DNA from: Pseudomonas sp. C1C7
GTDB taxonomy: Bacteria > Pseudomonadota > Gammaproteobacteria > Pseudomonadales > Pseudomonadaceae
Length of the DNA: 64,000 bases
Direction: 5' to 3'
Assembly (NCBI RefSeq): GCF_013359595.1
Contig: NZ_JABFMP010000027.1
Location: forward strand, 1-64,000
The notes under the pieces were generated by a model. It ran no database searches. It was not told the DNA's origin and worked only from the letters and a program-made list of their open reading frames with translations. Positions 34,301-42,846 of this stretch are shown one piece after another. Position 1 is the stretch's first letter. Each line of letters begins with the position of its first letter. The translations under genes were made by a program, and so were the position numbers.

Positions 34301-37255
34301 ATGAAGCCACGCATGTACAAAGGATTGATTCGCGCCGTCGGCGCATTGTTGACTGCTCTGGCCCTCTACAGCCTGCTGGGCTTTCTGATTTTGCCGGGCG
34401 TCGCCCTGCGTATCGCCAATCAGCAATTGGCCAACTACGCCACGACGCCCGCGTCCTTGCAGCGAATCGAACTCAATCCGTTCAGCCTTGAAGTGACCCT
34501 TTGGGGCCTGAACATCGGCGAGCCGGGCAAGGAACAGATCGGTTTCGAACGCCTGTACGCGAATCTGAGCCTGGACAGCCTGTGGACCAAAGCCGTGCAT
34601 CTGTCGGCTATCGAACTGGACAAATCCAAGACCGAGGTCGTGTTTGGCAAGGACGGCAAACTCAATCTGCTCGGATTGTTCAAACTGCCACCCAGCGACC
34701 CCACCCCGGCCGATCCCGAGGCCAAGCCTTTTCCACTGCGCATAGACAGCATCAAGCTGGCGGGTGGCGGCGTACATTTTCTGGATGAACGCCCCAGCGA
34801 GCCCATCGAATTCGTCTACGACCAACTCGACTTCGAGCTGAAGAACCTCAGCACCCTGCCCGAGGACAGCGCCGACATGACCCTGGTGGCGGTCGGTCCC
34901 AACGGCGGGCAGATCGACTGGACCGGCAATTTCAGCCTCATTCCGCTGTCCTCCGAGGGCAAGTTGAAACTCACCGAAGGCAAGATGAAAGCCTTCTGGC
35001 CCTATGTGCGCGATGCGGTGCCGCTGGTGCTGGAGAACGGCGTGGTCAGCCTGAGCACCGACTACAAGCTCAACCTGTCCAAGGAAACCGAACTGCTGCT
35101 GAGCAATGTCTCGGCCACCATCGCACCCTTCGCCATCAAGGCGCCTGACGGTCGGCCACTGGTGAAACTGGAACGACTGGACGTCAGTGAAACCACGGTC
35201 GACCTGGCGAAACAGCAAGTCGTCGTCGGCAAGATCCGCAGCAACAAACTGGAAACCTGGGCAGCCCTGGAAGCCGATGGCCAACTCGACTGGCAGAAGC
35301 TGTTCGCCAGCCAGCCGTCCAAGCCCGCGGCCAAAGCCAAGGCTGACGAGGAGCCGGCCAGCGCTCCGGCGGCGGCAGACTCACCGAAACCCCCAGCGCA
35401 ACCTTCCAAACCCTGGCAGGTACTGCTCAACGATGTGCAACTGCGCAATTACCAGGTGCATCTTGCTGACCGCAAAGCCCAACCCGCCGTGGCTCTGGAA
35501 CTGGGTCCGCTTAATCTCGACCTGCAGAAGTTCGACAGCCTCAACGGCTCGCCCTTCCAGCTCAAGCTCGATACCGGCGTGGGCAAGCAAGGCAAGCTCA
35601 GCGCCGAAGGCGAGGTCAACCTGGCGCCAGTGACTGCCAGGCTCAATGTGAAAACCAGCGACATCGACCTGCGTGTCGCGCAGTCCTACATCAACCCGTT
35701 CATTCGCCTGGAACTGCGCAGCGGCATGCTCGGCAGCGATCTGGCGGTCAATCTGAAAAGCACCGAGCCGCTGGCCCTCGGCGTTACCGGCCGCGCGCAG
35801 ATCGATCAGCTGCACACCCTCGACACCCTGAAAACCCGCGACTTCCTCAAGTGGCAGCAGGTGGTGGTCGACGGTCTTAACTATCAGCATGGCGACAGCC
35901 TCTCGATCGACAAGATCAACCTGCTGCAGCCCTATGCGCGGTTCATGATCAACGATGATCGCACCACCAACATCGACGACCTGCTGATTCCGCAACCGGC
36001 GGATTCCGCTGCCAAGCCCGCGGCCAGCAAGCCTGCGACCAAGGAAAAACCGCTGGGCATCCATATCGGCGGCATCGTCATCAATGACGGCTCGGCCAAC
36101 TTCGCCGACTTCAGCCTGACGCCGAATTTCGCCACCGCCGTTCAGGAACTCAATGGCCAGATCGGCACCATCGACAGCCGGCAGGCCAAACCGGCCAGCG
36201 TCGACGTCAAGGGCAAAGTCGACCGCTACGCACCGGTGACCATCAAAGGCTCGCTCAACCCGTTCGACCCGATGGCCAGCCTCGACATCGCCACCAGCTT
36301 CAAACGCGTTGAGCTGACCACGCTGACACCCTACTCCGGCAAGTTCGCCGGCTATCGCATCCGCAAGGGCAGGCTCAATCTGGACCTGCACTACAAGATC
36401 ACCAAGGGCCAGCTCCAGGCCGAAAACAAAGTGGTGGTCGAGCAGCTGCAGCTGGGTGAGAAGGTCGACAGTCCGGACGCGGTCAGCCTGCCACTGAAGC
36501 TGGCGATTGCCTTGCTCAAGGACGTCGATGGCAAGATTTCCATCGAACTGCCGGTGTCCGGCGACTTGAACAACCCGCAGTTCAGCGTCATGCCGATTGT
36601 CTGGCAGACCCTGCGTAACCTGATCGTCAAGGCGGCCGCCGCGCCGTTCAAACTCATCGGTGGCCTGGTGGCCGGTGGCGGTTCGCAGGATCTGGGTACG
36701 GTCGCGTTCGAGCCGGGCTCCAGCGACCTGAGCAAGGACTCCGAAGCGGCGCTGGTCAAACTCTCCAATGCCCTGAAAGAGCGCCCTGCCCTGCGCCTGG
36801 AAATCGAAGGCACCGCGGCCAAGAGCAGCGACGGTCCGCTGATCGCCGAGCAGCGCCTGGAGCGTGAGTATCAATACAACTACTACAAAATGCTCCAGCG
36901 TCGCGGCGACAAGGTCCCGGCCCAGGCATCCATGCTGCAAGTGCCGGAGAGCGAGAAAGGCCCGCTGCTGGAAGGGATCTATCGCACGCGCCTGAAGGCT
37001 CAGCCGCCGGCCGAATGGACGGATCTGGGCAAGGAAGAACGCACGGCGAAGATGCGCGAAGGCGTGATCCAGTTCTGGAGTTCCAGCGAAGTGCTGCTGC
37101 GCCAGCTGGGCCAGGACCGCGCCAGCAGCATCAAGGATTACCTGGTGGACAAGGGCCAGCTGGCTGACGATCGCGTGTACTTTATCGATGCGCAGTTGGG
37201 CGAGGCGGAGAAAGACGGCAAGGTCATCACCCCCATGCATCTGGATGCCGAATGA
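34301..37255 (+). CDS. Large AsmA-like DUF748 envelope protein with OmpA-like tail
   Basis: A protein of about 984 residues with one N-terminal membrane helix (about residues 10-32), two DUF748 segments of the AsmA/TamB superfamily, and an internal Ala/Pro/Lys linker near residues 355-385 (AKADEEPASAPAAADSPK). The last 160 residues include VAFEPGSSDLSKDSEAALVKL and LRLEIEGTA, which resemble an OmpA-type peptidoglycan-binding domain. It probably spans the periplasm and may help lipid or protein transport across the envelope, by analogy with AsmA-like proteins. The ATG at 34301 is chosen; 34313 is possible and an earlier TTG is unlikely. Confidence 0.85.
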   Translation: MKPRMYKGLIRAVGALLTALALYSLLGFLILPGVALRIANQQLANYATTPASLQRIELNPFSLEVTLWGLNIGEPGKEQIGFERLYANLSLDSLWTKAVHLSAIELDKSKTEVVFGKDGKLNLLGLFKLPPSDPTPADPEAKPFPLRIDSIKLAGGGVHFLDERPSEPIEFVYDQLDFELKNLSTLPEDSADMTLVAVGPNGGQIDWTGNFSLIPLSSEGKLKLTEGKMKAFWPYVRDAVPLVLENGVVSLSTDYKLNLSKETELLLSNVSATIAPFAIKAPDGRPLVKLERLDVSETTVDLAKQQVVVGKIRSNKLETWAALEADGQLDWQKLFASQPSKPAAKAKADEEPASAPAAADSPKPPAQPSKPWQVLLNDVQLRNYQVHLADRKAQPAVALELGPLNLDLQKFDSLNGSPFQLKLDTGVGKQGKLSAEGEVNLAPVTARLNVKTSDIDLRVAQSYINPFIRLELRSGMLGSDLAVNLKSTEPLALGVTGRAQIDQLHTLDTLKTRDFLKWQQVVVDGLNYQHGDSLSIDKINLLQPYARFMINDDRTTNIDDLLIPQPADSAAKPAASKPATKEKPLGIHIGGIVINDGSANFADFSLTPNFATAVQELNGQIGTIDSRQAKPASVDVKGKVDRYAPVTIKGSLNPFDPMASLDIATSFKRVELTTLTPYSGKFAGYRIRKGRLNLDLHYKITKGQLQAENKVVVEQLQLGEKVDSPDAVSLPLKLAIALLKDVDGKISIELPVSGDLNNPQFSVMPIVWQTLRNLIVKAAAAPFKLIGGLVAGGGSQDLGTVAFEPGSSDLSKDSEAALVKLSNALKERPALRLEIEGTAAKSSDGPLIAEQRLEREYQYNYYKMLQRRGDKVPAQASMLQVPESEKGPLLEGIYRTRLKAQPPAEWTDLGKEERTAKMREGVIQFWSSSEVLLRQLGQDRASSIKDYLVDKGQLADDRVYFIDAQLGEAEKDGKVITPMHLDAE

Positions 37256-37551
37256 TGGGCCGGCGATTGTTATTCGCGCTGGTGCTGGCGACATCTGCCA
37301 GCCCGGCACTCGCGGCGGATACGCTGCGCTGTGGCAGCCAGTTGATCAGCGTCGGCGACCGCGCGGGGGAAGTGCTGCAGAAATGCGGCGAGCCGGTCAG
37401 CCGCGATCTGCTGGGCTACAAGCGCAGTGCCAATCGGCGGGAAGAGTTTCCGGTCGAGGAATGGACCTACGGGCCGAAAAGCGGGATGTATCAGTTCCTG
37501 CGGTTCGAGGGGAATCGGCTGACGCAGATCACCAGCAAACGCGGCAATTAA
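37252..37551 (+). CDS. DUF2845 secreted small protein
   Basis: A 99-residue protein with a signal peptide (residues 1-22, ending PALAA) and the DUF2845 pattern TLRCGSQLISVGDRAGEVLQKCGEP, whose two cysteines probably form a disulfide in the periplasm. It overlaps the stop of the DUF748 gene (ATGA), so the two are coupled and probably work together. Its structure resembles SmpA/OmlA-like BLIP folds by pattern, but this is uncertain. Confidence 0.85.
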   Translation: MMGRRLLFALVLATSASPALAADTLRCGSQLISVGDRAGEVLQKCGEPVSRDLLGYKRSANRREEFPVEEWTYGPKSGMYQFLRFEGNRLTQITSKRGN

Positions 37552-37569
37552 GCCTGACACAAAACCAAA

Positions 37570-37599
37570 ATGTGGGAGCGGGCTTGCCCGCTCCCACAT
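37570..37599. repeat. Perfect REP palindrome
   Basis: ATGTGGGAGCGGGC and its complement are separated by only TT, making a 14-base perfect stem. It is a REP arm fused to its own complement, with no REPIN spacer, just downstream of the DUF2845 stop, where it could block 3' exonucleases. Confidence 0.85.
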
Positions 37600-37620
37600 T
37601 GGTGATGTATCGCCCCCGAA

Positions 37621-37654
37621 ATAAAACAGGCCCCGACATCCATATCGGGGCCTG
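37621..37654 (-). terminator. Terminator of the BON protein gene
   Basis: On the minus strand, CAGGCCCCGA/TCGGGGCCTG forms a 10-base stem with an eight-base loop followed by TTTTAT. It is positioned about 105 bases after the BON gene stop. Confidence 0.75.
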
Positions 37655-37759
37655 TAATGGCCACTTCCCTGTGGCCGTTCGCATGAACCTTCAGAGGCGA
37701 CAGACGTATTGCTCGGCCCGCCTGCCGCGTCTTCTCCCAGTCCAGGCGAGAAGCTTGCC

Positions 37760-38113
37760 TTACTCGGCTTTCAGGCCGTCAGCGGAGACCGCCTTGACGC
37801 CTTTGATTTTCTTGGTGATCGCCACGGCGGTGGCTTTCTGGGACTCGGTCACGGCAGTGGTGGACGACAGGGACACAACGCCTTTGTTGGTCTCTACCTT
37901 GATGTCGGTGCCAGGAATGCCTTTTTCGGTGACCAGGTCACTTTTGACTTTGGTGGTAATCCAGGTATCGGAAGTAGCTTCCTTGGCTTTGGTCATTTCA
38001 CCGGCTGCCAGCGTCATTGGCGCCTGAGTGGCTTGAGTCTGTGCGAACGCAGCATTGGCCATGGTCAGGGTCAGCGCGGTAGCAGTAGCGGCAGCGATAG
38101 CGAACTTCTTCAT
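37760..38113 (-). CDS. BON domain-containing periplasmic protein (OsmY-like)
   Basis: A 117-residue protein with a signal peptide (residues 1-24, ending AAFAQ) and one BON domain (about residues 48-115; ITTKVKSDLVTEKGIPGTDIKVETNKGVVSLS). OsmY-like proteins are induced by osmotic or envelope stress and may bind phospholipids. It is monocistronic. A good -24/-12 element lies 67-83 bases upstream of the start codon, suggesting RpoN control, which is unusual for OsmY-like genes. Confidence 0.9.
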   Translation of the reverse strand: MKKFAIAAATATALTLTMANAAFAQTQATQAPMTLAAGEMTKAKEATSDTWITTKVKSDLVTEKGIPGTDIKVETNKGVVSLSSTTAVTESQKATAVAITKKIKGVKAVSADGLKAE

Positions 38114-38368
38114 ACGAGTAACTCCTGTTTTTCTGGAAATTCTGCTGGATGTCTTTTTCAGCAGGGTTGCCAGAGATATTGCGAACGCTGTGCCAAGTTT
38201 GAGACAGACAATAAAACGTTAAAAATCAATAAGTTATGAAAACAGGGTTTTTTCGGAATCATGCAAATTGCATGACTTGGAATTTCTCGACTTGCAAGTT
38301 GCCAGTTTTAAAGAAGGCTTAAGGCCATGAAATATGGGAAGTTTTCTCTTTTACTCTGGCGCTGGAAT
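38114..38368. other. AT-rich intergenic region upstream of the BON gene
   Basis: The stretch has no gene. It is AT-rich compared with its surroundings, holds the BON-gene promoter near 38180-38196, and shows no further recognisable element up to the pilA terminator at 38369. Confidence 0.6.
38180..38196 (-). promoter_or_regulatory. Candidate sigma-54 promoter of the BON gene
   Basis: Read on the minus strand, TTGGCACAGCGTTCGCA has GG and GC exactly ten bases apart and a perfect TGGCAC. The start would be near 38169, giving a 55-base leader. No activator gene is adjacent. Confidence 0.6.
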
Positions 38369-38406
38369 AAAAAATGCCCCGTACGGTGAAGTACGGGGCA
38401 TTTTTT
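38369..38406 (-). terminator. Terminator of pilA
   Basis: ATGCCCCGTAC/GTACGGGGCAT is an 11-base stem with a six-base loop, flanked by A and T runs on both sides, so it works in both directions. It lies about 20 bases past the pilA stop. Confidence 0.9.
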
Positions 38407-38425
38407 GTTCAGGAAAAGTAGTGGG

Positions 38426-38827
38426 TTAGCCGCCGCAACCCTTCGGCGCATATTCTGCGGCAACACTTGTAGTGCAAGTCCAGCCTTTTGTAGCGTCCCG
38501 AGCCAGTGTAACGGTCGCACCTGAAATGACCGACGGAGCACCTACCAGTGTGCAGACCATCCCGGTTGTCGTGCCTGTCGCAGCGGTAAACTTGCAGTTC
38601 TGTGTGTCGCCACCCGGGGCAAATACTGTAACGGCGGGGGCAGCCGTGCCCGAATTGACCGCATCCTCATAGTTGACCTTCAACGTCGAAAGCTCCGCAA
38701 CACCCGCCGTCACCTTCGCCCGCGCCTGATACTTCGAATAAGCCGGAATCGCAAACGTCGCCAGAATCCCGATGATCGCCACCACGATCAGCAGCTCGAT
38801 CAGGGTAAAACCTTTTTGAGTCTTCAT
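38426..38827 (-). CDS. pilA: Type IV major pilin PilA
   Basis: A 133-residue type IVa prepilin: short leader MKTQKG, cleaved by PilD before Phe7, then TLIELLIVVAIIGILA with Glu11 (Glu5 of the mature protein) and the hydrophobic assembly helix. The globular head is small and carries four cysteines (78, 92, 118, 131), which likely form disulfides near the C-terminus. GGAGG seven bases before the ATG at 38827 supports this start; the open frame continues 48 codons upstream without meaning. pilBCD are divergent. The short head is typical of fluorescens-group PilA. Confidence 0.95.
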   Translation of the reverse strand: MKTQKGFTLIELLIVVAIIGILATFAIPAYSKYQARAKVTAGVAELSTLKVNYEDAVNSGTAAPAVTVFAPGGDTQNCKFTAATGTTTGMVCTLVGAPSVISGATVTLARDATKGWTCTTSVAAEYAPKGCGG

Positions 38828-38874
38828 AGACAGCCTCCGTGCATGAGTAGGAATCTCATGATCTGAACCTGTCT

Positions 38875-38892
38875 CAGCACAGCCCATGCCAA
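38875..38892 (-). promoter_or_regulatory. Sigma-54 promoter of pilA
   Basis: On the minus strand TTGGCATGGGCTGTGCT has GG and GC ten bases apart, giving a start near 38865 and a 38-base leader. PilR, encoded in this window, is the known RpoN activator of pilA. Confidence 0.8.
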
Positions 38893-38965
38893 GGCCCGCA
38901 AGCCCAATTGGCGGGGGCGTGGAAAGGCGCCAGCCCACCGTCCAGCCCCCAGGATCCGCACTATC

Positions 38966-38980
38966 TGACACTTTTTGTCA
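38966..38980 (-). promoter_or_regulatory. Candidate PilR-binding dyad
   Basis: TGACA-CTTTT-TGTCA is a perfect inverted repeat of the TGTC core described for PilR sites. It lies about 101-115 bases upstream of the predicted pilA start, a normal enhancer position. Confidence 0.65.
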
Positions 38981-39054
38981 CCTGAGCGCCGCTGGTTTGG
39001 CTCCTTCGCTTGACTAGGCTATAAGTCATCCAACGGTCTTCCCCCGGATTCCCA

Positions 39055-40752
39055 ATGAATGACATCGCCTTAAGCGGTCTGGCCAAACAGTTGGTGCTGG
39101 CCGAACTGCTCACTGACAAAAGCGCGCAACAGGCGTCGCAGCAGGCCCAGCGCAACCGCATCTCGCTGGTCAGTTATCTGGTGCAGAACAAACTGGTGAA
39201 AAGCCGTCAGGTCGCCGAGATTGCCTCGGAACACTTTGGCATGGCCTTCCTGGACCTCAATCACCTCGACAAGGAAACCCAGCCCAAGGGACTGGTCAGC
39301 GAGAAACTCGTGCGCCAGCACCACGCCTTGCCACTCTGGCGGCGTGGCAACAAGTTGTTCGTGGGGATTTCCGACCCGACCAATCACCAGGCCATCAACG
39401 ACATTCAATTCAGCACCGGCTTGAGCACCGAAGCGATCCTGGTCGAAGAAGACAAGCTCAGCGACGCCATCGAGAAATTCTTCGACACTCATTCCAGCGG
39501 TCTGGAAGAGATGGGAGACGTTGACCTCGATGGCGTGGACATCGAATCGGACGACGACCGCCAGGACACCATCGTCGGCCAGGATGCCGATGACGCGCCA
39601 GTGGTGCGCTTCGTTCACAAGATGCTGCTCGATGCGATCAGGAGCGGCTCCTCGGACCTTCATTTCGAGCCCTACGAGAAGAACTACCGTGTGCGCGTGC
39701 GTACCGACGGCATCCTGCATGAGGTCGCCAAGCCGCCGATCCAGTTGTCCAGCCGCATCGCGGCAAGGCTCAAGGTCATGGCCAGCCTCGACATCTCCGA
39801 GCGCCGCAAGCCTCAGGACGGCCGGATCAAGATGCGCCTGTCGAAAAGCCGATCCATCGATTTCCGGGTCAACACCCTGCCCACCCTGTGGGGTGAAAAG
39901 GTGGTGATCCGGATCCTCGATCCGTCCAGCGCGCAGATGGGCATCGACGCACTAGGATACGAACCCGAGCAACAAGCGTTGTACATGGAGGCGCTCAAGC
40001 AGCCACAAGGGATGATTCTGGTGACCGGCCCCACCGGTTCCGGCAAGACCGTTTCGCTCTACACCGGCCTGAATATTCTCAACACCGTGGACATCAATAT
40101 CTCCACCGCCGAAGACCCGGTGGAGATCAACATGGAAGGCATCAACCAGGTCAACGTCAATCCCAAACAGGGTATGGACTTCGCCCAGGCGCTGCGCTCG
40201 TTCCTGCGTCAGGACCCGGACGTGATCATGGTCGGCGAGATCCGCGACCTGGAAACCGCGGAAATCGCCATCAAGGCCGCCCAGACCGGGCACCTTGTGC
40301 TGTCGACCCTGCACACCAACAGCGCCGCGCAAACCCTGACCCGCCTGCACAATATGGGCATCCAGGGCTTCAACATCGCCACCTCCGTGAGCCTGATCAT
40401 CGCCCAGCGCCTGGCGCGCAAGCTGTGCAGCCATTGCCGGGTGCCCCTCGACATTCCCCGGGAGGCCTTGCTCAAGGAAGGGTTCCCCGAGGAACGCATC
40501 GGTACTTTCACGATCTATGGGCCGGCGGGTTGCGATCACTGCAACGGCGGTTACCGGGGGCGCGTGGGGATCTATGAAGTGGTGAAGAACACGCAGGACC
40601 TGCAGCGGCTGATCATGGCCGAGGGCAACGCACTGCAAATCGATGAGCAGATGCGCAAGGACGGCTTCGATGACCTGCGCACCTCGGGCCTGCACAAGGC
40701 CATGCAAGGCATCACCAGCCTTGAAGAAATCAACCGGGTCACCAAGGACTGA
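39055..40752 (+). CDS. pilB: Type IV pilus extension ATPase PilB
   Basis: A 565-residue hexameric ATPase that powers pilus extension. The N-terminal MshEN-like domain is followed by the ATPase with ILVTGPTGSGKTVSLY (Walker A), the Asp box, GEIRDLETAEIAIKAAQTGHLVLSTLHTNS (Walker B and His box), and a tetracysteine zinc site (CSHC and CDHC). It starts the pilBCD-coaE-yacG operon, divergent from pilA. Confidence 0.97.
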   Translation: MNDIALSGLAKQLVLAELLTDKSAQQASQQAQRNRISLVSYLVQNKLVKSRQVAEIASEHFGMAFLDLNHLDKETQPKGLVSEKLVRQHHALPLWRRGNKLFVGISDPTNHQAINDIQFSTGLSTEAILVEEDKLSDAIEKFFDTHSSGLEEMGDVDLDGVDIESDDDRQDTIVGQDADDAPVVRFVHKMLLDAIRSGSSDLHFEPYEKNYRVRVRTDGILHEVAKPPIQLSSRIAARLKVMASLDISERRKPQDGRIKMRLSKSRSIDFRVNTLPTLWGEKVVIRILDPSSAQMGIDALGYEPEQQALYMEALKQPQGMILVTGPTGSGKTVSLYTGLNILNTVDINISTAEDPVEINMEGINQVNVNPKQGMDFAQALRSFLRQDPDVIMVGEIRDLETAEIAIKAAQTGHLVLSTLHTNSAAQTLTRLHNMGIQGFNIATSVSLIIAQRLARKLCSHCRVPLDIPREALLKEGFPEERIGTFTIYGPAGCDHCNGGYRGRVGIYEVVKNTQDLQRLIMAEGNALQIDEQMRKDGFDDLRTSGLHKAMQGITSLEEINRVTKD

Positions 40753-40754
40753 AC

Positions 40755-41972
40755 ATGGCGGTCAAAGCAGCAAAAGTCAGCACCTACGCCTGGGAAGGCA
40801 CCGACCGTAAAGGCACCAAAGTCACGGGCGAATTGAGCGGCGTGAACCCTGCGCTCATCAAGGCGCAACTGCGCAAGCAAGGCATCAACCCCGGCAAGGT
40901 TCGCAAAAAATCGCCTTCGCTGCTCAAACTGGGCAAAGGCATCAAGGCCAAGGACATCGCCCTGTTCACCCGGCAGATGGCGACCATGATGCGTGCCGGC
41001 GTGCCGCTGTTGCAGTCGTTCGACATCATCGGCGAAGGCTTTGAAAACCCGGCCATGCGCGCGCTGGTGGACGAGGTCAAACAGGAGGTTGCGGCCGGCA
41101 ACAGCTTCGCCGCGGCCCTGCGCAAAAAGCCCAAGTACTTCGATGAGCTTTACTGCAACCTGGTGGATGCCGGTGAGCAGGCCGGTGCCCTGGATACCCT
41201 GCTCGAGCGGGTGGCGACCTACAAGGAAAAAAGCGAAAGCCTCAAGGCCAAGATCAAGAAAGCCATGACCTACCCGCTGGCAGTCATCTTCGTTGCTGCC
41301 ATCGTGACCGGGATTCTGCTGGTCAAAGTGGTGCCGCAATTCGAATCGGTGTTTCATAACTTTGGCGCTGAATTGCCGACATTCACCCTGATGGTCATCA
41401 GCCTTTCGAAGTTCATGCAGCAATGGTGGTGGATGACGCTTGGCGGCTTGATCGCGGCGATCTTTGCGGTTCGTCACGCCCTCAAGACCTCCCAGGGCTT
41501 TCGTAATCGAACGGATGCCTGGCTGCTGAAAGTGCCTCTGGTTGGCACTCTGTTGTACAAATCCGCCGTGGCCCGTTTCGCCCGCACCCTGTCGACCACC
41601 TTCGCTGCTGGCGTGCCCCTGGTCGAGGCGCTGGACTCCGTGGCCGGTGCCGCCGGCAACGTGGTGTTCAAGCGCGCGGTGCTGCGCATCAAACAGGACG
41701 TGTCCACCGGCATGCAGTTGAATTTCTCCATGCGTGCCTCCGGCATTTTTCCGACCATGGCGATCCAGATGACCGCCATCGGCGAAGAGTCCGGCGCGCT
41801 GGATGACATGCTGGAAAAGGTCGCGGGCTTCTATGAAGACGAGGTCGACAATATGGTCGACAGTCTCACCAGCCTCATGGAACCGTTCATCATGGTGGTG
41901 TTGGGTGTTATCGTCGGCGGCCTGGTGGTTGCGATGTACCTGCCCATCTTCCAACTCGGCTCAACGATCTGA
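40755..41972 (+). CDS. pilC: Type IV pilus inner-membrane platform protein PilC
   Basis: A 405-residue member of the GspF/PilC family with duplicated helical domains (about residues 70-190 and 275-395) and three membrane segments (YPLAVIFVAAIVTGILLVKV, a middle helix, and a C-terminal helix VVLGVIVGGLVVAMYLPIF). It couples PilB rotation to pilin assembly. It begins two bases after pilB and is followed by pilD at one base. Confidence 0.97.
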   Translation: MAVKAAKVSTYAWEGTDRKGTKVTGELSGVNPALIKAQLRKQGINPGKVRKKSPSLLKLGKGIKAKDIALFTRQMATMMRAGVPLLQSFDIIGEGFENPAMRALVDEVKQEVAAGNSFAAALRKKPKYFDELYCNLVDAGEQAGALDTLLERVATYKEKSESLKAKIKKAMTYPLAVIFVAAIVTGILLVKVVPQFESVFHNFGAELPTFTLMVISLSKFMQQWWWMTLGGLIAAIFAVRHALKTSQGFRNRTDAWLLKVPLVGTLLYKSAVARFARTLSTTFAAGVPLVEALDSVAGAAGNVVFKRAVLRIKQDVSTGMQLNFSMRASGIFPTMAIQMTAIGEESGALDDMLEKVAGFYEDEVDNMVDSLTSLMEPFIMVVLGVIVGGLVVAMYLPIFQLGSTI

Positions 41973-41973
41973 C

Positions 41974-42846
41974 ATGCCCCTGAACGAAATCATGACGCTC
42001 TACCCGCTGGCATTCGTGGTGATCACCGGGCTGGTGGGGCTGCTGGTCGGCAGCTTTCTCAACGTGGTGATCTGGCGCCTGCCGAAGATGCTCGAACGCG
42101 AATGGCGGGTGCAGGCCCATGAGATCCTCGGGATGCCGGAGCAAACACCGCAGCCCACCTACAATCTGCTGCTGCCCCACTCCCAGTGCCCGCGCTGCGA
42201 ACACCGGATCCGCGCCTGGGAAAACATTCCCGTCATCAGCTTTCTGTTTCTGCGCGGGCGCTGTTCCGCCTGCGCCACCCCCATCAGCAAACGCTACCCT
42301 CTTACGGAGCTGGCCTGCGGCCTGTTGTCGGCGTTCGTCGCCTGGCATTTCGGTTTCGGCTGGCAGGCCGGCATGGTGTTACTGCTGACCTGGGGCCTGT
42401 TGGCCATGAGCCAGATCGATGCCGAGCATCAACTGCTGCCGGATGTGCTGGTGCTGCCACTGCTGTGGCTGGGACTGATCGTCAACAGCCTCGAACTGTT
42501 CGTCTCGCTGCACGACGCATTGTGGGGAGCCATTGCCGGCTACCTGATGCTCTGGTCGGTGTTCTGGGTGTTCAAGCTGATCACCGGCAAGGACGGCATG
42601 GGTCATGGCGACTTCAAGCTGCTGGCGATGTTCGGAGCCTGGGGTGGCTGGCAGATTCTGCCGCTGACCATCCTGCTGTCGTCCTTCGTCGGAGCGATCG
42701 TCGGCGTGATTTACCTGCGCCTGAGCCAGGCAAAAACCTCCACACCCATCCCCTTCGGCCCCTATCTGGCGATTGCCGGCTGGATTGCCATGCTCTGGGG
42801 TGGTCAAATAACCGACTTCTATTGGCAGTTTGTCGGTTTGAAATGA
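41974..42846 (+). CDS. pilD: Type IV prepilin peptidase and N-methyltransferase PilD
   Basis: This 290-residue bifunctional membrane enzyme cleaves prepilin leaders and N-methylates the new N-terminus. It also serves type II secretion. The cytoplasmic loop has CPRC and CSAC (zinc site), and the two catalytic aspartates are in MSQIDAEHQLLPD and GMGHGDFKLL. The start at 41974 follows the pilC stop by one base; a longer open frame upstream is inside pilC in another frame. Confidence 0.97.
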   Translation: MPLNEIMTLYPLAFVVITGLVGLLVGSFLNVVIWRLPKMLEREWRVQAHEILGMPEQTPQPTYNLLLPHSQCPRCEHRIRAWENIPVISFLFLRGRCSACATPISKRYPLTELACGLLSAFVAWHFGFGWQAGMVLLLTWGLLAMSQIDAEHQLLPDVLVLPLLWLGLIVNSLELFVSLHDALWGAIAGYLMLWSVFWVFKLITGKDGMGHGDFKLLAMFGAWGGWQILPLTILLSSFVGAIVGVIYLRLSQAKTSTPIPFGPYLAIAGWIAMLWGGQITDFYWQFVGLK

